DNA of 64,000 nucleotides from Leisingera caerulea DSM 24564 (GCF_000473325.1 NZ_KI421513.1:797217-861216); one strand, 5' to 3'. Shown: positions 1 to 9,765, counted from the first letter of the stretch. The notes: generated from the sequence alone by a model not told the origin. A program made the numbers and translations.

Positions 1-1
1 C

Positions 2-220
2 ATCCGGGTCTCGCAGGCCTACCTGAACTATCTCAACCCGTTTCCGAATGTGAAACCGCTCAAGCGTGGCGCGCGGTTCGCCTCAAAGATCCTAAAGGGG
101 CCACCGCTAGAAAAATATAAACCGGACGAGAATATCCTGAAGCAAATCGCTGCAGTCTATGCCGAGCCCAACCAAGAACTATTCACCTTGATTGGGCGGC
201 AGGATGTGGACTGGAAGTAA
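2..220 (+). CDS. C-terminal fragment of a probable sulfotransferase
   Basis: An open frame enters from the left edge and ends at a TAA, giving the last 72 residues of a protein. The tail runs NILKQIAAVYAEPNQELF and then LIGRQDVDW. This resembles the C-terminal helix of sulfotransferase-domain proteins, where a stretch such as 'L..yy...N..L..llg....W' closes the fold. The PAPS-binding loops would lie to the left and cannot be seen, so the family call rests on this tail alone. A second sulfotransferase lies at 10110-10928, which makes surface-polysaccharide or small-molecule sulfation plausible. A 6-bp GC hairpin with an AAAA loop (256-271) separates this gene from the convergent aminotransferase gene and may end transcription weakly. 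Confidence 0.5.
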   Translation: MRVSQAYLNYLNPFPNVKPLKRGARFASKILKGPPLEKYKPDENILKQIAAVYAEPNQELFTLIGRQDVDWK

Positions 221-292
221 CCCGCCCCGCGGGACAGTGCAGCCTGCACGCGGGCTGCGCCAAAAGGCGCAACCCGAGGTTTGTGAGCTGCA

Positions 293-1477
293 TTAAACGC
301 CGGCGTCGACAATCGCCTTGGCCAGCACCGGCACGGTCTGTGCATTCAAACCAGCAATGTTCAGGCGGCTGTCGCCGACCATGTAGATCCCATTGTCGAC
401 CCGCATCTTCTCGACCAGATCCGGCGTGGTGCCCAAAAGCGAGAACATGCCGCGGTGCTGGGCAATGAAGCTGAACCGGTCGGAGCCGGTCAGCCGCTGC
501 AGCTCATCCGCCAATTGCTGGCGCAGGCCGAGCATGCCGAGGCGCACCTCTTCCAGCTCTGCCGCCCAGTCGGCGCGCAGTGCGTCGTCGTTCAGGATCA
601 TGGTCACCAGACGGGCGCCGTGGTCCGGCGGGAAGGAGTAGTTCTGCCGGTTCAGGAACGCCAGTGTGCCCTGGTTCAGCGCCTGCGCGGAGGTATCGTT
701 GGAGACCGCCACCAAGAGGCCGGTACGCTCACGGTAGATGCCGAAGTTCTTGGAGCAGCTTGCGGCGATCAGCGTTTCCGGGCAGCTGGAGGCCACCAGG
801 CTTACGCCCAGCGCATCCTGTTCCAGACCGTCGCCAAAGCCCTGATAAGCGATGTCGATCATCGGAATCAGGCCGCGCTCGTTCAGCAGCGCGATGACCT
901 CTTTCCACTGCACCTCATTGAGGTTGGCGCCAGTCGGGTTGTGGCAGCAGCCGTGCAGCAGCACCACGTCGCCCTTCTCAGCGCCCTTCAGGTCTTCCAT
1001 CATGCCGTCGAAGTTCACGCCGCGGGTGTCGCGGTCGAAGTAGCGGTAGACGACGGTTTCGATGCCGACATACTTGAGGATCGAGACGTGGTTCGGCCAG
1101 GTCGGATCCGACACAAAGACGCGCGCCTTGGGGTTGGCCATCTGGATCAGCTCAAACGCCTGGCGCACCGCACCGGTGCCGCCGGGAGTGGCCGCCGCCG
1201 CGATGTTTTCACGCGCCACCGCATCGCCCAGGATCAGCTTGATCATCGCGTCCGAATAGGCCGGATCGCCCGCCAGGCCGACATAGGCCTTGGTGGTCTG
1301 CTCTTCCCACAGCTTGTGCTCCGCTGCCTTGATCGCGCGCATCACCGGGGTGACGCCCTCGGCGTTCTTGTAGACGCCGACGCCAAGGTCGATCTTATCC
1401 GCGCGCGGGTCGTCGCGGTACATCTGCATCAGCGCCAGGATCTTGTCGGCGGGCTGGGGTTTCAGGGTCTCGAACAT
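293..1477 (-). CDS. Class I aspartate/aromatic amino acid aminotransferase
   Basis: The 394-residue protein matches the length of fold-type I aspartate or tyrosine aminotransferases. It begins MFETLKPQPADKILAL, the usual start of the AspC/TyrB branch. It has the NPTG motif (HNPTGANL), the PLP-lysine segment SCSKNFGIYRERTG, and an RQNYS segment that keeps the arginine recognising the substrate side-chain carboxylate in E. coli AspC. It should transfer amino groups between aspartate, phenylalanine or tyrosine and 2-oxoglutarate in the cytoplasm. The ATG at 1477 shares one base with the stop codon of the upstream sulfurtransferase gene (TGATG), so the two are translationally coupled. An in-frame upstream extension lies inside sseA and is not needed. 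The choice between aspartate and aromatic specificity cannot be made from sequence alone. Confidence 0.93.
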   Translation of the reverse strand: MFETLKPQPADKILALMQMYRDDPRADKIDLGVGVYKNAEGVTPVMRAIKAAEHKLWEEQTTKAYVGLAGDPAYSDAMIKLILGDAVARENIAAAATPGGTGAVRQAFELIQMANPKARVFVSDPTWPNHVSILKYVGIETVVYRYFDRDTRGVNFDGMMEDLKGAEKGDVVLLHGCCHNPTGANLNEVQWKEVIALLNERGLIPMIDIAYQGFGDGLEQDALGVSLVASSCPETLIAASCSKNFGIYRERTGLLVAVSNDTSAQALNQGTLAFLNRQNYSFPPDHGARLVTMILNDDALRADWAAELEEVRLGMLGLRQQLADELQRLTGSDRFSFIAQHRGMFSLLGTTPDLVEKMRVDNGIYMVGDSRLNIAGLNAQTVPVLAKAIVDAGV

Positions 1478-2334
1478 CAGTTCTCTCCGGTAGCAACGGG
1501 AAGGGTCGGGAAGGCACCCCACTCCACCCAGGACCCGTCATAAAGCGAATGATCGGTCTTGCCGGTCCGCTCCAGGGCGAGGCTGAGGATGGCGGCGGTG
1601 ACGCCCGATCCGCAGGAAGTAATTGCAGGTTTGCTCAAATCGACACCGGCGCTTTCAAAGGCGGCGCGAATGCCCTCGGGATCCTTCATGGTGCCATCTT
1701 CATTAAGCACCTGGCCGAATGGCACGTTCTTGGAGCCCGGGATGTGGCCCGCGCGCAGGCCCTCGCGCGGCTCCGGCGCGTCGCCGCGGAAGCGTTCAGC
1801 GGAGCGGGCGTCGATGATCTCATGATCGCCCAGCTTGGCGGCGGCAGAGACCTGGGTCACGTCGCGCACCATATGATTTTGCACCCGCACCGTCATATGG
1901 CGGTCGCGGATCACCGGCGGCAGGTCCTCAACCGGATGGCCCTCGGCCTGCCACTTCGGGAAACCGCCGTCCAGCACCGCAACATTTGTCTGGCCCATGA
2001 GCCGGAACAGCCACCAGACACGGGCCGCCGAAAACAGGCCCGCGCCGTCATAGATCACCACCTGGTGACCGTCGCCCACGCCCATGGCGCGCAGCTTGGA
2101 CATGAACTTCTCAACCGGCGGCACCATATGCGGCAGGTCGGAGCGGTTGTCGGAAATCTCGTCAATGTCGAAGAACCGCGCGCCGGGGATGTGGGCGGCC
2201 TCATACTCCGCCCGGGCGTCGCGGCCCTGTTGCGGCAGATACCATGACGCGTCCAGCACCCGCAGATCCGGGTCCTTCAGATGGGCGGCCAGCCAGTCCG
2301 TGGAAACCAGCGTCTTCGGATCGTCCTGCATCAA
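1477..2334 (-). CDS. sseA: 3-mercaptopyruvate sulfurtransferase (two-domain rhodanese)
   Basis: The 285-residue protein has two rhodanese domains, the usual size for the MST/TST family. The active-site loop around residue 241 reads CGSGVTA, the signature of 3-mercaptopyruvate sulfurtransferase (thiosulfate sulfurtransferase has CRKGVTA). The N-terminal domain has the typical LVSTDWLAAHLKDPDLRVLD start and the WYLPQQGRDARAEYEAAHIPGARFFDID-type linker, followed by WRLFR-like VWWLFRLMGQ. The enzyme moves sulfur from 3-mercaptopyruvate, made by transamination of cysteine, to thiol acceptors. The downstream aminotransferase, coupled by a one-base stop/start overlap, could supply 3-mercaptopyruvate from cysteine, a metabolic pairing inferred from context. 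The start is the first ATG after the 2335-2498 gap. Confidence 0.93.
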   Translation of the reverse strand: MMQDDPKTLVSTDWLAAHLKDPDLRVLDASWYLPQQGRDARAEYEAAHIPGARFFDIDEISDNRSDLPHMVPPVEKFMSKLRAMGVGDGHQVVIYDGAGLFSAARVWWLFRLMGQTNVAVLDGGFPKWQAEGHPVEDLPPVIRDRHMTVRVQNHMVRDVTQVSAAAKLGDHEIIDARSAERFRGDAPEPREGLRAGHIPGSKNVPFGQVLNEDGTMKDPEGIRAAFESAGVDLSKPAITSCGSGVTAAILSLALERTGKTDHSLYDGSWVEWGAFPTLPVATGEN

Positions 2335-2498
2335 AGCGTCTCCCTATCTGCACATAGCGCCATGGGTACATCCGGCAGCACAGCGGTGCAAGGTATCCCC
2401 GCTCTCTACCTGCGGTTACAAAATTCTTGCGGGCCTTTAACGCGCCGGCAATAAACGGGGACCATTGTTTGAGCTTGTTATTGCAGAGGCGTATTGCC

Positions 2499-3707
2499 AT
2501 GCCCGGTATTCGACGCATTTTTTCAGCCCTCCTCGTTTTCCTTTCGCTGGCCAGCCCCCAGGCGCTGCGCGCAAGTTGCGTGGAAATTGGAAAAACTTGC
2601 ATAAATGACAATGACTTGAAGGCGCAGATCAGGATCGGGAGCCATACACCGGACTTGCAGGGGCTGGAACGGTTCACGCATCTGAGGGAACTGACACTGA
2701 TGGCCGATCTGCGGTTTGACGCGCCGGTCGACCTGTCGCCGCTGGAGGCATTGCCCGGGCTGGAGCGGCTGGCGCTGGTCAGCATCACCGCGCCGGACCT
2801 AGCACCGCTCACCCGGCTGCCGGGGCTTAAGCGGCTGAGCCTTGATTCTGTGCACGCGCCGGACTTCAACCCGCTGGCCAGCATGGCCGGGCTGGAGCAC
2901 CTGTCGGTCTGGGGCATTAAAGAGGTCACCGATCTGTCCTTCGCGCGCGGTCTGACGCGGCTGCAAAGCCTGAACATCGCCGATTCCGGCGTCACCAACC
3001 TGAGCCCCCTGGAGGGTCTTCAAGAACTGGAGGTCTTTCTGGCCTTCAACACACAGGTCTCCGACCTGAGCCCGCTGGCGGCCGCAAATCTGCGGGTGGC
3101 CTGGATCTCCAATTGCCCGGTCGAAAGCGTCGCCACACTGGCCGCCTCGGACCGGCTGGAGATGCTGCGGGCCGATGGCACCCGGCTGCAAAGCCTGGAG
3201 GGGCTGCAGAACAAGCCGGCGCTGCAAACCCTGATCCTGTCGGACACACCGGTGGCGGAGCTGGCGCCGATCGCGGATGCGGCCAGCCTGAATGAACTGG
3301 CGCTGGACGGCACGAAGGTCAGCGATCTCTCACCGCTGACCGGATTGAACGCGCTGCGCAAGCTGACCCTCAAGGGCACCGCGGTCACCAGCCTGAAACC
3401 GCTCGCGGGCAAGAACCTGCGGGAGCTTTCGGTGACCGATACGGCGGTCGCGGACCTGGACGGGGTTCAGGATATGCACGACCTGTGGGAGCTCAGCATA
3501 TCCGGGACCGGCATCCGCGATTTGACCCCGCTCACCGGATTGAGAAAGCTTGCCATTCTGCGGGTGATCGGCCTGCCTGCCGCGGCGCTGCAACCGCTTT
3601 TGGAGATCGACAGCCTGCGGATCGTCTTTGCCGGCCCCTCGCTGACGTCGCGCAAGCGACTGCTGGGCCGGGAAAAGATCACGGAATACATCACCGGCCA
3701 TCAGTGA
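2499..3707 (+). CDS. Exported leucine-rich-repeat protein (internalin-like repeats)
   Basis: The protein is 402 residues long. It starts with a Sec signal peptide (MPGIRRIFSALLVFLSLASPQALRA) followed by a Cys-containing mature N terminus (SCVEIGKTC). About a dozen LRR units of 21-23 residues follow, with the pattern 'DLSPLxxLxxLxxLxLxxTxV', as in internalin/SDS22-type LRRs, running to about residue 370. A short basic tail (SRKRLLGREKITEYI) closes it. The ATG at 2499 is preferred to an upstream in-frame ATG at 2427 because it puts the signal peptide at the N terminus and has a GAGG at good spacing. LRR solenoids bind proteins; the partner is unknown. The gene stands alone and diverges from sseA. 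Confidence 0.8.
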   Translation: MPGIRRIFSALLVFLSLASPQALRASCVEIGKTCINDNDLKAQIRIGSHTPDLQGLERFTHLRELTLMADLRFDAPVDLSPLEALPGLERLALVSITAPDLAPLTRLPGLKRLSLDSVHAPDFNPLASMAGLEHLSVWGIKEVTDLSFARGLTRLQSLNIADSGVTNLSPLEGLQELEVFLAFNTQVSDLSPLAAANLRVAWISNCPVESVATLAASDRLEMLRADGTRLQSLEGLQNKPALQTLILSDTPVAELAPIADAASLNELALDGTKVSDLSPLTGLNALRKLTLKGTAVTSLKPLAGKNLRELSVTDTAVADLDGVQDMHDLWELSISGTGIRDLTPLTGLRKLAILRVIGLPAAALQPLLEIDSLRIVFAGPSLTSRKRLLGREKITEYITGHQ

Positions 3708-3780
3708 TCCGTCAGGTCCTACCGGCCTTCCCGGCCTCTGCCGCGGCATCAGGCTGGTTCACTGGCGGTTTCCCAAGACC

Positions 3781-4263
3781 TCAGGCCACCACCCGCAAGC
3801 GCGGCGGTTCCGGCCGGGCCGCCGCCTGCCCCGCAGGAAACCGGTGCGCAAAGGCGAGGCCCGCCCGGATCACATGCGGGTCCATATGCCCGCCTGTCAC
3901 CTCAGCGACGGCTTCGCGCGCCCCCGGCGTCTGGTCCCGGCGCATGTGGTGCAGCATCTGCAGCAGCGCCGCCTCATCCGGGGTCAACGTCCCGCGAAGC
4001 CCCAGGTCGAAGGGGTCGATGGACGCAAACTGCCGGTCGCGGCAGTCCAGCACCGCCCGCAGCAATTTCATAAGCGCGTGCGCCGCCGGCAGGCCGATGG
4101 CCTCGCCCCAGCGCTCCGCAGCCACCATGTAGGCCCTCTGCCACGCCTGGCTCTCCGGTGTCTCGTAACTCAGCAGAAACTGCCGCATGACCGGCAGCAG
4201 CCCGGTCTCAAAGGCGTCAAACCCATGCGCCGCCAGCCCGGCCTCGTGCGAAGGTTCCCTCAT
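3781..4263 (-). CDS. Uncharacterised 160-residue protein
   Basis: The 160-residue soluble protein has no signal peptide or membrane helix and no motif I recognise. It is rich in Ala, Leu and Arg, looks largely alpha-helical, and has the segments SYETPESQAWQRAYMVAAERWGEAIGL and DEAALLQMLHHMRRDQTPGAREAV. The codon pattern is as GC-rich as its neighbours and the start at 4263 is followed by a coherent helical protein, so it is probably a real gene. It lies convergent to the LRR gene with a 73-bp gap. Nothing around it suggests a function. Confidence 0.65.
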   Translation of the reverse strand: MREPSHEAGLAAHGFDAFETGLLPVMRQFLLSYETPESQAWQRAYMVAAERWGEAIGLPAAHALMKLLRAVLDCRDRQFASIDPFDLGLRGTLTPDEAALLQMLHHMRRDQTPGAREAVAEVTGGHMDPHVIRAGLAFAHRFPAGQAAARPEPPRLRVVA

Positions 4264-4398
4264 TCGCTTTCCCCTGGTGAAGTTTGGGCAGCAGGCGGGC
4301 TCTCCTCTCCGACCGGGCCTGATCCAGAGGCGAATCTGCTGGGCAGTATTTTTCTGACCTATTTAGTCAGGAAATGCAATAACCAGTGAGGATCGAAC

Positions 4399-4450
4399 AG
4401 CGCCTTGCGGCGCTGGCCTGCGGCGGGAGTAGTTTCACAAAGGCGAAAGG
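4399..4450 (+). repeat. Intergenic hairpin plus 'CGGCGGGAGTA' element, copy 1
   Basis: A short GC hairpin (AGCGCC, loop TTGC, GGCGCT) is followed by GGCCTGCGGCGGGAGTAG, then TTTCACAAAGGCGAAAGG. The same arrangement occurs at 9938-9990, and related pieces occur inverted at 26538-26570 and 41299-41343. This copy lies between two leftward genes. It looks like a dispersed intergenic repeat of the genome. Confidence 0.5.
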
Positions 4451-4477
4451 GAGCCGTACGAGCGCTCGCCGGAGGCT

Positions 4478-4960
4478 TTACCGCGCGTCTTTCAACAGCC
4501 GCTGCTTCTGCCGGCCCCAGTCGCGCTTGGCCTGGGTTTCACGCTTGTCGTGCAGTTTCTTGCCCTTGGCGATGCCCAGCTTGATCTTGGCGCGGCCCTT
4601 GTGGTTGAAATAAATCACCAGCGGCACCAGCGTCATCCCCTTGCGCTGCGTGAGGTTCCACAGATCCGCCAATTCCTTCTTGGACACCAGCAGTTTGCGG
4701 CGGCGGCGCTCCTCATGCTTGAACACCTTGGCCTGCTCATAGGGCGGGATGTAGGAGTTCACCAGCCACAGCTCGCCATTTTCCACCGCAGCATAAGAAT
4801 CAGCGATATTGGTGCCGTTGCCGCGCAGCGCCTTGACCTCGGACCCATCCAGCACGATGCCGCACTCGATGTCGTCCTCGATCGCGTAATCGAAGCGCGC
4901 CCGCCGGTTCTCGGCGATCACCTTGTAATTCGGGTCTGATGTCTGCTTTTTCTTGGCCAT
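4478..4960 (-). CDS. smpB: SsrA-binding protein SmpB
   Basis: The 160-residue protein has the full SmpB layout. It shows an N-terminal [25 protein letters not shown] strand, the [19 protein letters not shown] core, the [24 protein letters not shown] segment and the basic tail [28 protein letters not shown], which inserts into the decoding site. SmpB binds the tRNA-like domain of tmRNA and takes it to stalled ribosomes for trans-translation. The ATG at 4960 gives the conventional [14 protein letters not shown] terminus. It is followed leftward by a 214-bp gap with a repeat element. Confidence 0.97.
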   Translation of the reverse strand: MAKKKQTSDPNYKVIAENRRARFDYAIEDDIECGIVLDGSEVKALRGNGTNIADSYAAVENGELWLVNSYIPPYEQAKVFKHEERRRRKLLVSKKELADLWNLTQRKGMTLVPLVIYFNHKGRAKIKLGIAKGKKLHDKRETQAKRDWGRQKQRLLKDAR

Positions 4961-5005
4961 GGGCGGCAGATGTAAGGCCGCGCAGCGGCGGGCGCAAGAT
5001 GGCGC

Positions 5006-5860
5006 TCACATCTTGCGGCTGCGCAGCAGCGTGAAAACACCACTGCCTACGACCACTGCGCTGCCGATCAGGGTCAGCGCATCGGGCTGCTCGCCGAACA
5101 CCAGCACCCCCAGCACCATGGCAAAGACCAGCCGGGTATAGCGGAACGGTGCTATGACAGAGATTTCGCCCGCCCGCATCGCGCCCGACAAGGCGTTATA
5201 GGCAATAACCCCGATCACCGTCGCCGCCGCGATATCCAGCCAGTTGCGCGGGGCCGGCCAGACAGCGCCGCCGGTCCAGCCCAGCGCAATCGCGCCGGCA
5301 ACCACCAGCATGGCAAAGCCCAGGAAACCCAGCTGATTGTTGCTCATATCCCTGGGTGCGGCGCGGGTGGCCAGATCGCGGCCCGCGAACCCCAGCGTGC
5401 CGGCCACCGCAAACAGCGAGGCAGGCTCAAACCCGCTGAGACCCGGCCGCAGGATCAGCAGCACCCCGGCAAAGCCCAGCCCGATCGCCAGCCAGCGCCG
5501 CCACCCGACGGTTTCACCAAAGAACACCACCGCGCCGGCCGCCACCACCAGCGGCGTCGCCTGCAAGATGGCCGAGGCTGAGGACAAAGGCGTCAGCGCA
5601 ATCGCCAGTGTGTAACACAAGCGTCCTGCGACCTCTGCCACAGAACGCCACAGCATCGGGCGCGTGCCAAAGCCCGGGTGCCAGGGGGCGTGACCTTGCG
5701 CACGCGCCATCGCAGCAAAGAGCACCATACCGCCCAGGCCGAACAGGATCAGGATCTGTCCCACCGGCAGGCTGGCAGCGGCGGATTTGATGAACATGTC
5801 CTCCAGCGCAAAGGCCGCCATGGCCAGCACCATCAGAAGACTTCCGCGCAGCGTGTCCAT
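5006..5860 (-). CDS. DMT/EamA-family inner-membrane transporter
   Basis: The 284-residue protein has ten predicted membrane helices in two EamA repeats, the usual 10-TMS drug/metabolite transporter layout. The second repeat starts near LIGLGFAGVLLILRPG, a typical EamA stretch ('G..lg..GV.li..pg'). It probably exports metabolites or amino-acid-like compounds; the substrate is unknown. The ATG at 5860 has GAGGAG eight bases upstream and puts the first helix at the N terminus; a start at 5902 would add a charged extension. It lies upstream of smpB with a 45-bp gap. Confidence 0.85.
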   Translation of the reverse strand: MDTLRGSLLMVLAMAAFALEDMFIKSAAASLPVGQILILFGLGGMVLFAAMARAQGHAPWHPGFGTRPMLWRSVAEVAGRLCYTLAIALTPLSSASAILQATPLVVAAGAVVFFGETVGWRRWLAIGLGFAGVLLILRPGLSGFEPASLFAVAGTLGFAGRDLATRAAPRDMSNNQLGFLGFAMLVVAGAIALGWTGGAVWPAPRNWLDIAAATVIGVIAYNALSGAMRAGEISVIAPFRYTRLVFAMVLGVLVFGEQPDALTLIGSAVVVGSGVFTLLRSRKM

Positions 5861-5941
5861 TCCGGTGCTCCTCAAATCCCTGAACGTCAATGGCTTGGGC
5901 AAGTGGTAGGGAGCTGATCAACAATGCACAAGTGAAGCAAT

Positions 5942-6502
5942 TCAATCCCGCTGCGTCAGACCCGCCTGCCGGTAGTGATGCATGTTCAGGAAGGCCGCAC
6001 CGGTCTCCAGGCTGCGGTAGCCATGCGGCTGATCGGCGGCAAAGCGCAGGCCTTGGCCTGCCTCCAGCGCCACCCACTGGCCGTCTTTCAGCACCTCCAT
6101 CGACCCATGCAGCACAAAGACTTCCTCGGTCACGCCGGTGTCATGCGGCTGAGACTGGTGGCTCTGGCCCGGCTTCAGCGTGACCTGAAAGGTCTCGGCG
6201 CCTAGCAGCGGGTCGAATGGAAAGACGATCTTGACCCCGATGCTGCCGGGGAATTGCACCGTTTCATAAACACCCGTTGCCGCGCTCACCGGCCGCGCCG
6301 CCTCTCCCAGCAGAGCGGTCAGCGGCAGGTGGAACCCCTTGGCGATTTTCCACAGCGTCGCAATTGTCGGGCTTGATTCGCCGCGCTCGATCTGGCCCAG
6401 CATCGCCTTGCTGACACCGGTGATCTCTGCCGCTTTGGACAGGCTAAGCCCCGCCGCAGACCGGATTTCCCGCAGGTTCAGGGTGATGCCGTCATCGCTC
6501 AT
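5942..6502 (-). CDS. HTH (XRE) transcription factor with C-terminal cupin domain
   Basis: The 186-residue protein has an N-terminal helix-turn-helix of the XRE type (LNLREIRSAAGLSLSKAAEITGVSKAMLGQIERGESSPTIATLWKIAKGF). Residues from about 100 to 175 form a cupin barrel with the pattern HQSQPHDTGVTEEVFVLHGSMEV and FAADQPHGYRS. Such HTH-cupin regulators sense a small ligand and usually control a neighbouring transporter or catabolic gene. It is divergent from the BenE-type transporter gene, and the 105-bp gap between them has two identical 16-bp operators, so it probably represses or activates that gene and itself. Confidence 0.9.
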   Translation of the reverse strand: MSDDGITLNLREIRSAAGLSLSKAAEITGVSKAMLGQIERGESSPTIATLWKIAKGFHLPLTALLGEAARPVSAATGVYETVQFPGSIGVKIVFPFDPLLGAETFQVTLKPGQSHQSQPHDTGVTEEVFVLHGSMEVLKDGQWVALEAGQGLRFAADQPHGYRSLETGAAFLNMHHYRQAGLTQRD

Positions 6503-6528
6503 TGTTTCTGCCCGTCAAAAAAGCCTTG

Positions 6529-6570
6529 TGCGCTATAACGCACGGCGTGTAGTGTGCGCTATAACGCACG
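6529..6570. promoter_or_regulatory. Twin 16-bp operators between the HTH-cupin gene and the BenE-type gene
   Basis: The sequence GTGCGCTATAACGCAC occurs twice, at 6529-6544 and 6555-6570, exactly 26 bp apart. Each copy has inverted arms GTGCG and CGCAC around CTATAA. The pair lies in the divergent intergenic region, about 40 bp upstream of the transporter ATG and just upstream of the regulator gene. Identical paired dyads here are what a dimeric HTH regulator would bind. The CTATAA core may also act as a -10 element. Confidence 0.75.
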
Positions 6571-6607
6571 AAACCCCTACCCGATCCGGCGCCAGAGGAA
6601 AACCCGC

Positions 6608-7786
6608 ATGCTCAAGGATCTGAAACTGTCGCATATCGTATCCGGCGCCGTCGCGGTTCTGGTCGGCTACACCGGATCGGTCGCGATCATCTTTCAGGCG
6701 ATCGAGTCGGTGGGTGCCACGCAGGCGCAGGCCAACAGCTGGATGCTGGTGCTGGGGCTGGGCACGGGCATCACCTGCCTGATTTTGTCGCTGATCTACC
6801 GGATGCCGATCCTGACAGCCTGGTCGACACCGGGCGCCGCGCTGCTGGCGGTCAGCCTCAATGGCGTCCCGCTGGCGGAGGCGGTGGGTGCTTTCCTCCT
6901 CTGCGCAGCCCTGCTGACCCTCACCGGCATCACCGGCTGGTTCGCCGCGCTCTCCCGGCTGATCCCCGACAGCCTGGCCAGCGCCATGCTGGCGGGCATC
7001 CTGTTCCAGTTCGGGCTTTCGGCCTTCACGTCGCTGCAAACCGACACTGCATTGGTCGCTGTCATGGGCCTTACCTTCCTTACAGGCCGCAAGCTGTTTC
7101 CCCGCTACTGTATCCCCGCGGTGCTCGCTGCGGGCGTAGCCTGGTGCGCAGGCACCGGAGCATTCGGCAACCTGGAAGCGCTGAACCTTACACTCGCCCT
7201 GCCTGAGTTCGTGATGCCCGCCTTCTCGCTTCCGGTGCTGATCGGCATCGGCCTGCCGCTCTACATCGTCACCATGTCCTCACAGAACATGCCGGGCGTG
7301 GTCGCGCTGAAGGCCTGCGGCTATGAACCTCCGGTCTCCGCCAGCCTCACTGTCACCGGCTTGGCCTCGCTGATCCTGGCCCCTTTCGGCGGCTTCGCCT
7401 TCAATCTCGCTGCCATCACCGCCGCCATCTGCGCGGGCCCCGAGGCAGACGAGAACCCGGACACTCGTTACCTGGCGGGCGTGATGACGGGCCTCGTCTA
7501 CATCCTGGTGGGGCTCGGCGGCGCCACCGTCATCAGCCTGTTCTTGATCGCACCCAAGGCACTGATCGCTACTGTCGCGGGCCTCGCACTGCTGGCGACC
7601 ATCGGCAACAGCCTGTCCGCTGCGCTGGCGGAGCCGCAGGGGCGCGAGGCGGCGCTGATCACCTTCATGACCACGGTCTCCGGCATCAGCTTCCTGGGAA
7701 TCGGCGCGCCGTTCTGGGCGCTGCTGCTGGGGCTTGCGGTGAATCACTGGCTGAAGCCCCCCGAACCGGTCCCGGTCCGCGCCTGA
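6608..7786 (+). CDS. benE: BenE-family (benzoate/H+ symporter) transporter
   Basis: The 392-residue membrane protein has about 12 helices and the BenE-family order: [24 protein letters not shown] at the N terminus, [12 protein letters not shown] near residue 75, and the central [18 protein letters not shown] motif typical of BenE. BenE imports benzoate with protons in Acinetobacter and Pseudomonas; the substrate here may differ because no benzoate genes are nearby. The ATG at 6608 follows AGAGGA and gives the expected [13 protein letters not shown] start. It is probably controlled by the divergent HTH-cupin protein. A 134-bp gap separates it from ilvD. Confidence 0.85.
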   Translation: MLKDLKLSHIVSGAVAVLVGYTGSVAIIFQAIESVGATQAQANSWMLVLGLGTGITCLILSLIYRMPILTAWSTPGAALLAVSLNGVPLAEAVGAFLLCAALLTLTGITGWFAALSRLIPDSLASAMLAGILFQFGLSAFTSLQTDTALVAVMGLTFLTGRKLFPRYCIPAVLAAGVAWCAGTGAFGNLEALNLTLALPEFVMPAFSLPVLIGIGLPLYIVTMSSQNMPGVVALKACGYEPPVSASLTVTGLASLILAPFGGFAFNLAAITAAICAGPEADENPDTRYLAGVMTGLVYILVGLGGATVISLFLIAPKALIATVAGLALLATIGNSLSAALAEPQGREAALITFMTTVSGISFLGIGAPFWALLLGLAVNHWLKPPEPVPVRA

Positions 7787-7920
7787 GGAAACACCCCCAG
7801 AGACATTTCGCCACTGAAATCCGGCGCAAACTGCGCCAATATTACCGAAGAGAGCCCCGCCCGGTTGCCTTTATTGCGCAAATCGTGTCCCTGAGGGCAA
7901 AGACTAAGGGAACCAGCCTG

Positions 7921-9765
7921 ATGCCAAAGTACCGATCCAGAACCTCCACCCATGGCCGCAACATGGCGGGCGCGCGCGGATTGTGGCGCGCCACCGGCAT
8001 GAAGGATGATGATTTCGGCAAACCGATCATCGCCATCGTCAACTCCTTCACCCAGTTCGTGCCCGGCCACGTCCACCTCAAGGACCTGGGCCAGATGGTC
8101 GCCCGCGAGGTCGAGACGGCCGGCGGCGTCGCCAAGGAGTTCAACACCATCGCAGTGGATGACGGCATCGCCATGGGCCACGACGGCATGCTCTACTCGC
8201 TGCCCTCGCGCGAAGTGATTGCCGACAGCGTCGAATACATGGTCAACGCGCACTGTGCGGACGCCATGGTCTGCATCTCCAACTGCGACAAGATCACTCC
8301 AGGCATGCTGATGGCCGCCATGCGCCTCAACATCCCGGCGATCTTTGTCTCCGGCGGCCCCATGGAAGCAGGCAAGATCGACATCGCCGATCTGGACATG
8401 AAGAAGATCGACCTGGTGGACGCCATGGTCGCCGCGGCAGATGACAAGTTCACCGACGAGCAGGTCAAGCACATCGAGGAAAACGCCTGCCCGACCTGCG
8501 GCTCCTGCTCCGGCATGTTCACCGCCAACTCGATGAACTGCCTGGCCGAGGCGCTGGGGCTGGCGCTGCCGGGCAACGGTTCGACGCTCGCCACCCATGC
8601 GGACCGCAAGGAGCTGTTCCTGGAAGCAGGCCGCAAGATCGTCGAGATCACCAAGCGCCACTACCAGGACGAGGAAAAGGGCTTCCTGCCGCGCGAGATC
8701 GCCACTTTCGAGGCCTTCGAGAACGCGATGAGCCTCGATATCGCCATGGGCGGCTCCACCAATACCGTCCTGCACCTGCTGGCCATCGCCAACGAGGGCG
8801 AGGTGGATTTCACCATGTCCGACATGGACCGTCTCAGCCGCCGGGTGCCCTGCCTGTGCAAGGTGGCGCCGAACATCCACAACGTCCACATGGAGGACGT
8901 GCACCGCGCGGGCGGCATCTTCTCGATCCTGGGCGAGCTGAGCCGCGCCGGGCTGCTGCACGAGGATTGCCACACCGTGCATACCGCCACCATGGGCGAA
9001 GCGATTGCCAAGTGGGACATCAAGGTCGCCAACAATCCGGAGGCTGAGGCGCTGTTCAAGGCTGCCCCCGGCGGCGTGCGCACCACGCAGGCGTTCTCCC
9101 AGGCCAACCGCTACAAGGAGCTGGACACCGACCGCGAAGGCGGCGTGATCCGCGCCAAGGAGCACGCCTTCAGCCAGGACGGCGGGCTTGCTGTGCTGTT
9201 CGGCAACATTGCCCGGGACGGCTGCATTGTGAAGACCGCGGGCGTCGATGAGCACATCCTGAAGTTCACCGGTTCCGCCTATGTCTGCGAAAGCCAGGAC
9301 GCGGCGGTGAACGACATCCTGACCGGCAAGGTCAAGGAAGGCGATGTGGTGGTGATCCGCTACGAGGGCCCGCGCGGCGGCCCGGGGATGCAAGAAATGC
9401 TCTACCCGACCTCTTACCTGAAATCGAAGGGCCTCGGCAAAGCCTGCGCGCTGCTGACCGACGGCCGCTTCTCCGGCGGCACCTCGGGCCTGTCGATCGG
9501 CCACGTCTCCCCCGAGGCAGCCGAAGGCGGCACCATCGGCCTGGTGCGTCCGGGCGACAAGATCGAGATCGACATCCCCAACCGCACGATCCACCTGGCG
9601 GTCTCCGACGAGGAGTTGGCCGCGCGCCGCGAAGAGCAGGACGCCAAGGGCTGGAAACCGGCCGAGCCGCGCAAGCGCAAGGTCTCCAAGGCGCTGAAGG
9701 CCTATGCGCTGCTGGCCACTTCTGCCGCCAAAGGCGCCGTGCGCGCGCTGCCTGACGAGGACTAA
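7921..9765 (+). CDS. ilvD: Dihydroxy-acid dehydratase
   Basis: The 614-residue protein matches E. coli IlvD in length (616). It has the Fe-S cysteine motifs [13 protein letters not shown] near residue 118 and [19 protein letters not shown] near residue 190, and the C-terminal [22 protein letters not shown] signature. It dehydrates 2,3-dihydroxy-isovalerate and 2,3-dihydroxy-3-methylvalerate in valine, isoleucine and leucine synthesis. The ATG at 7921 gives [22 protein letters not shown], the standard N terminus. It is a single-gene unit closed by a strong terminator. The leu genes at 46.8-52.3 kb continue the leucine branch. Confidence 0.98.
   Translation: MPKYRSRTSTHGRNMAGARGLWRATGMKDDDFGKPIIAIVNSFTQFVPGHVHLKDLGQMVAREVETAGGVAKEFNTIAVDDGIAMGHDGMLYSLPSREVIADSVEYMVNAHCADAMVCISNCDKITPGMLMAAMRLNIPAIFVSGGPMEAGKIDIADLDMKKIDLVDAMVAAADDKFTDEQVKHIEENACPTCGSCSGMFTANSMNCLAEALGLALPGNGSTLATHADRKELFLEAGRKIVEITKRHYQDEEKGFLPREIATFEAFENAMSLDIAMGGSTNTVLHLLAIANEGEVDFTMSDMDRLSRRVPCLCKVAPNIHNVHMEDVHRAGGIFSILGELSRAGLLHEDCHTVHTATMGEAIAKWDIKVANNPEAEALFKAAPGGVRTTQAFSQANRYKELDTDREGGVIRAKEHAFSQDGGLAVLFGNIARDGCIVKTAGVDEHILKFTGSAYVCESQDAAVNDILTGKVKEGDVVVIRYEGPRGGPGMQEMLYPTSYLKSKGLGKACALLTDGRFSGGTSGLSIGHVSPEAAEGGTIGLVRPGDKIEIDIPNRTIHLAVSDEELAARREEQDAKGWKPAEPRKRKVSKALKAYALLATSAAKGAVRALPDED

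Noticed and set aside
455..1543. Open frame (362 codons) antisense to the aminotransferase
   Set aside because: The aminotransferase has full family motifs; the opposite frame has none.
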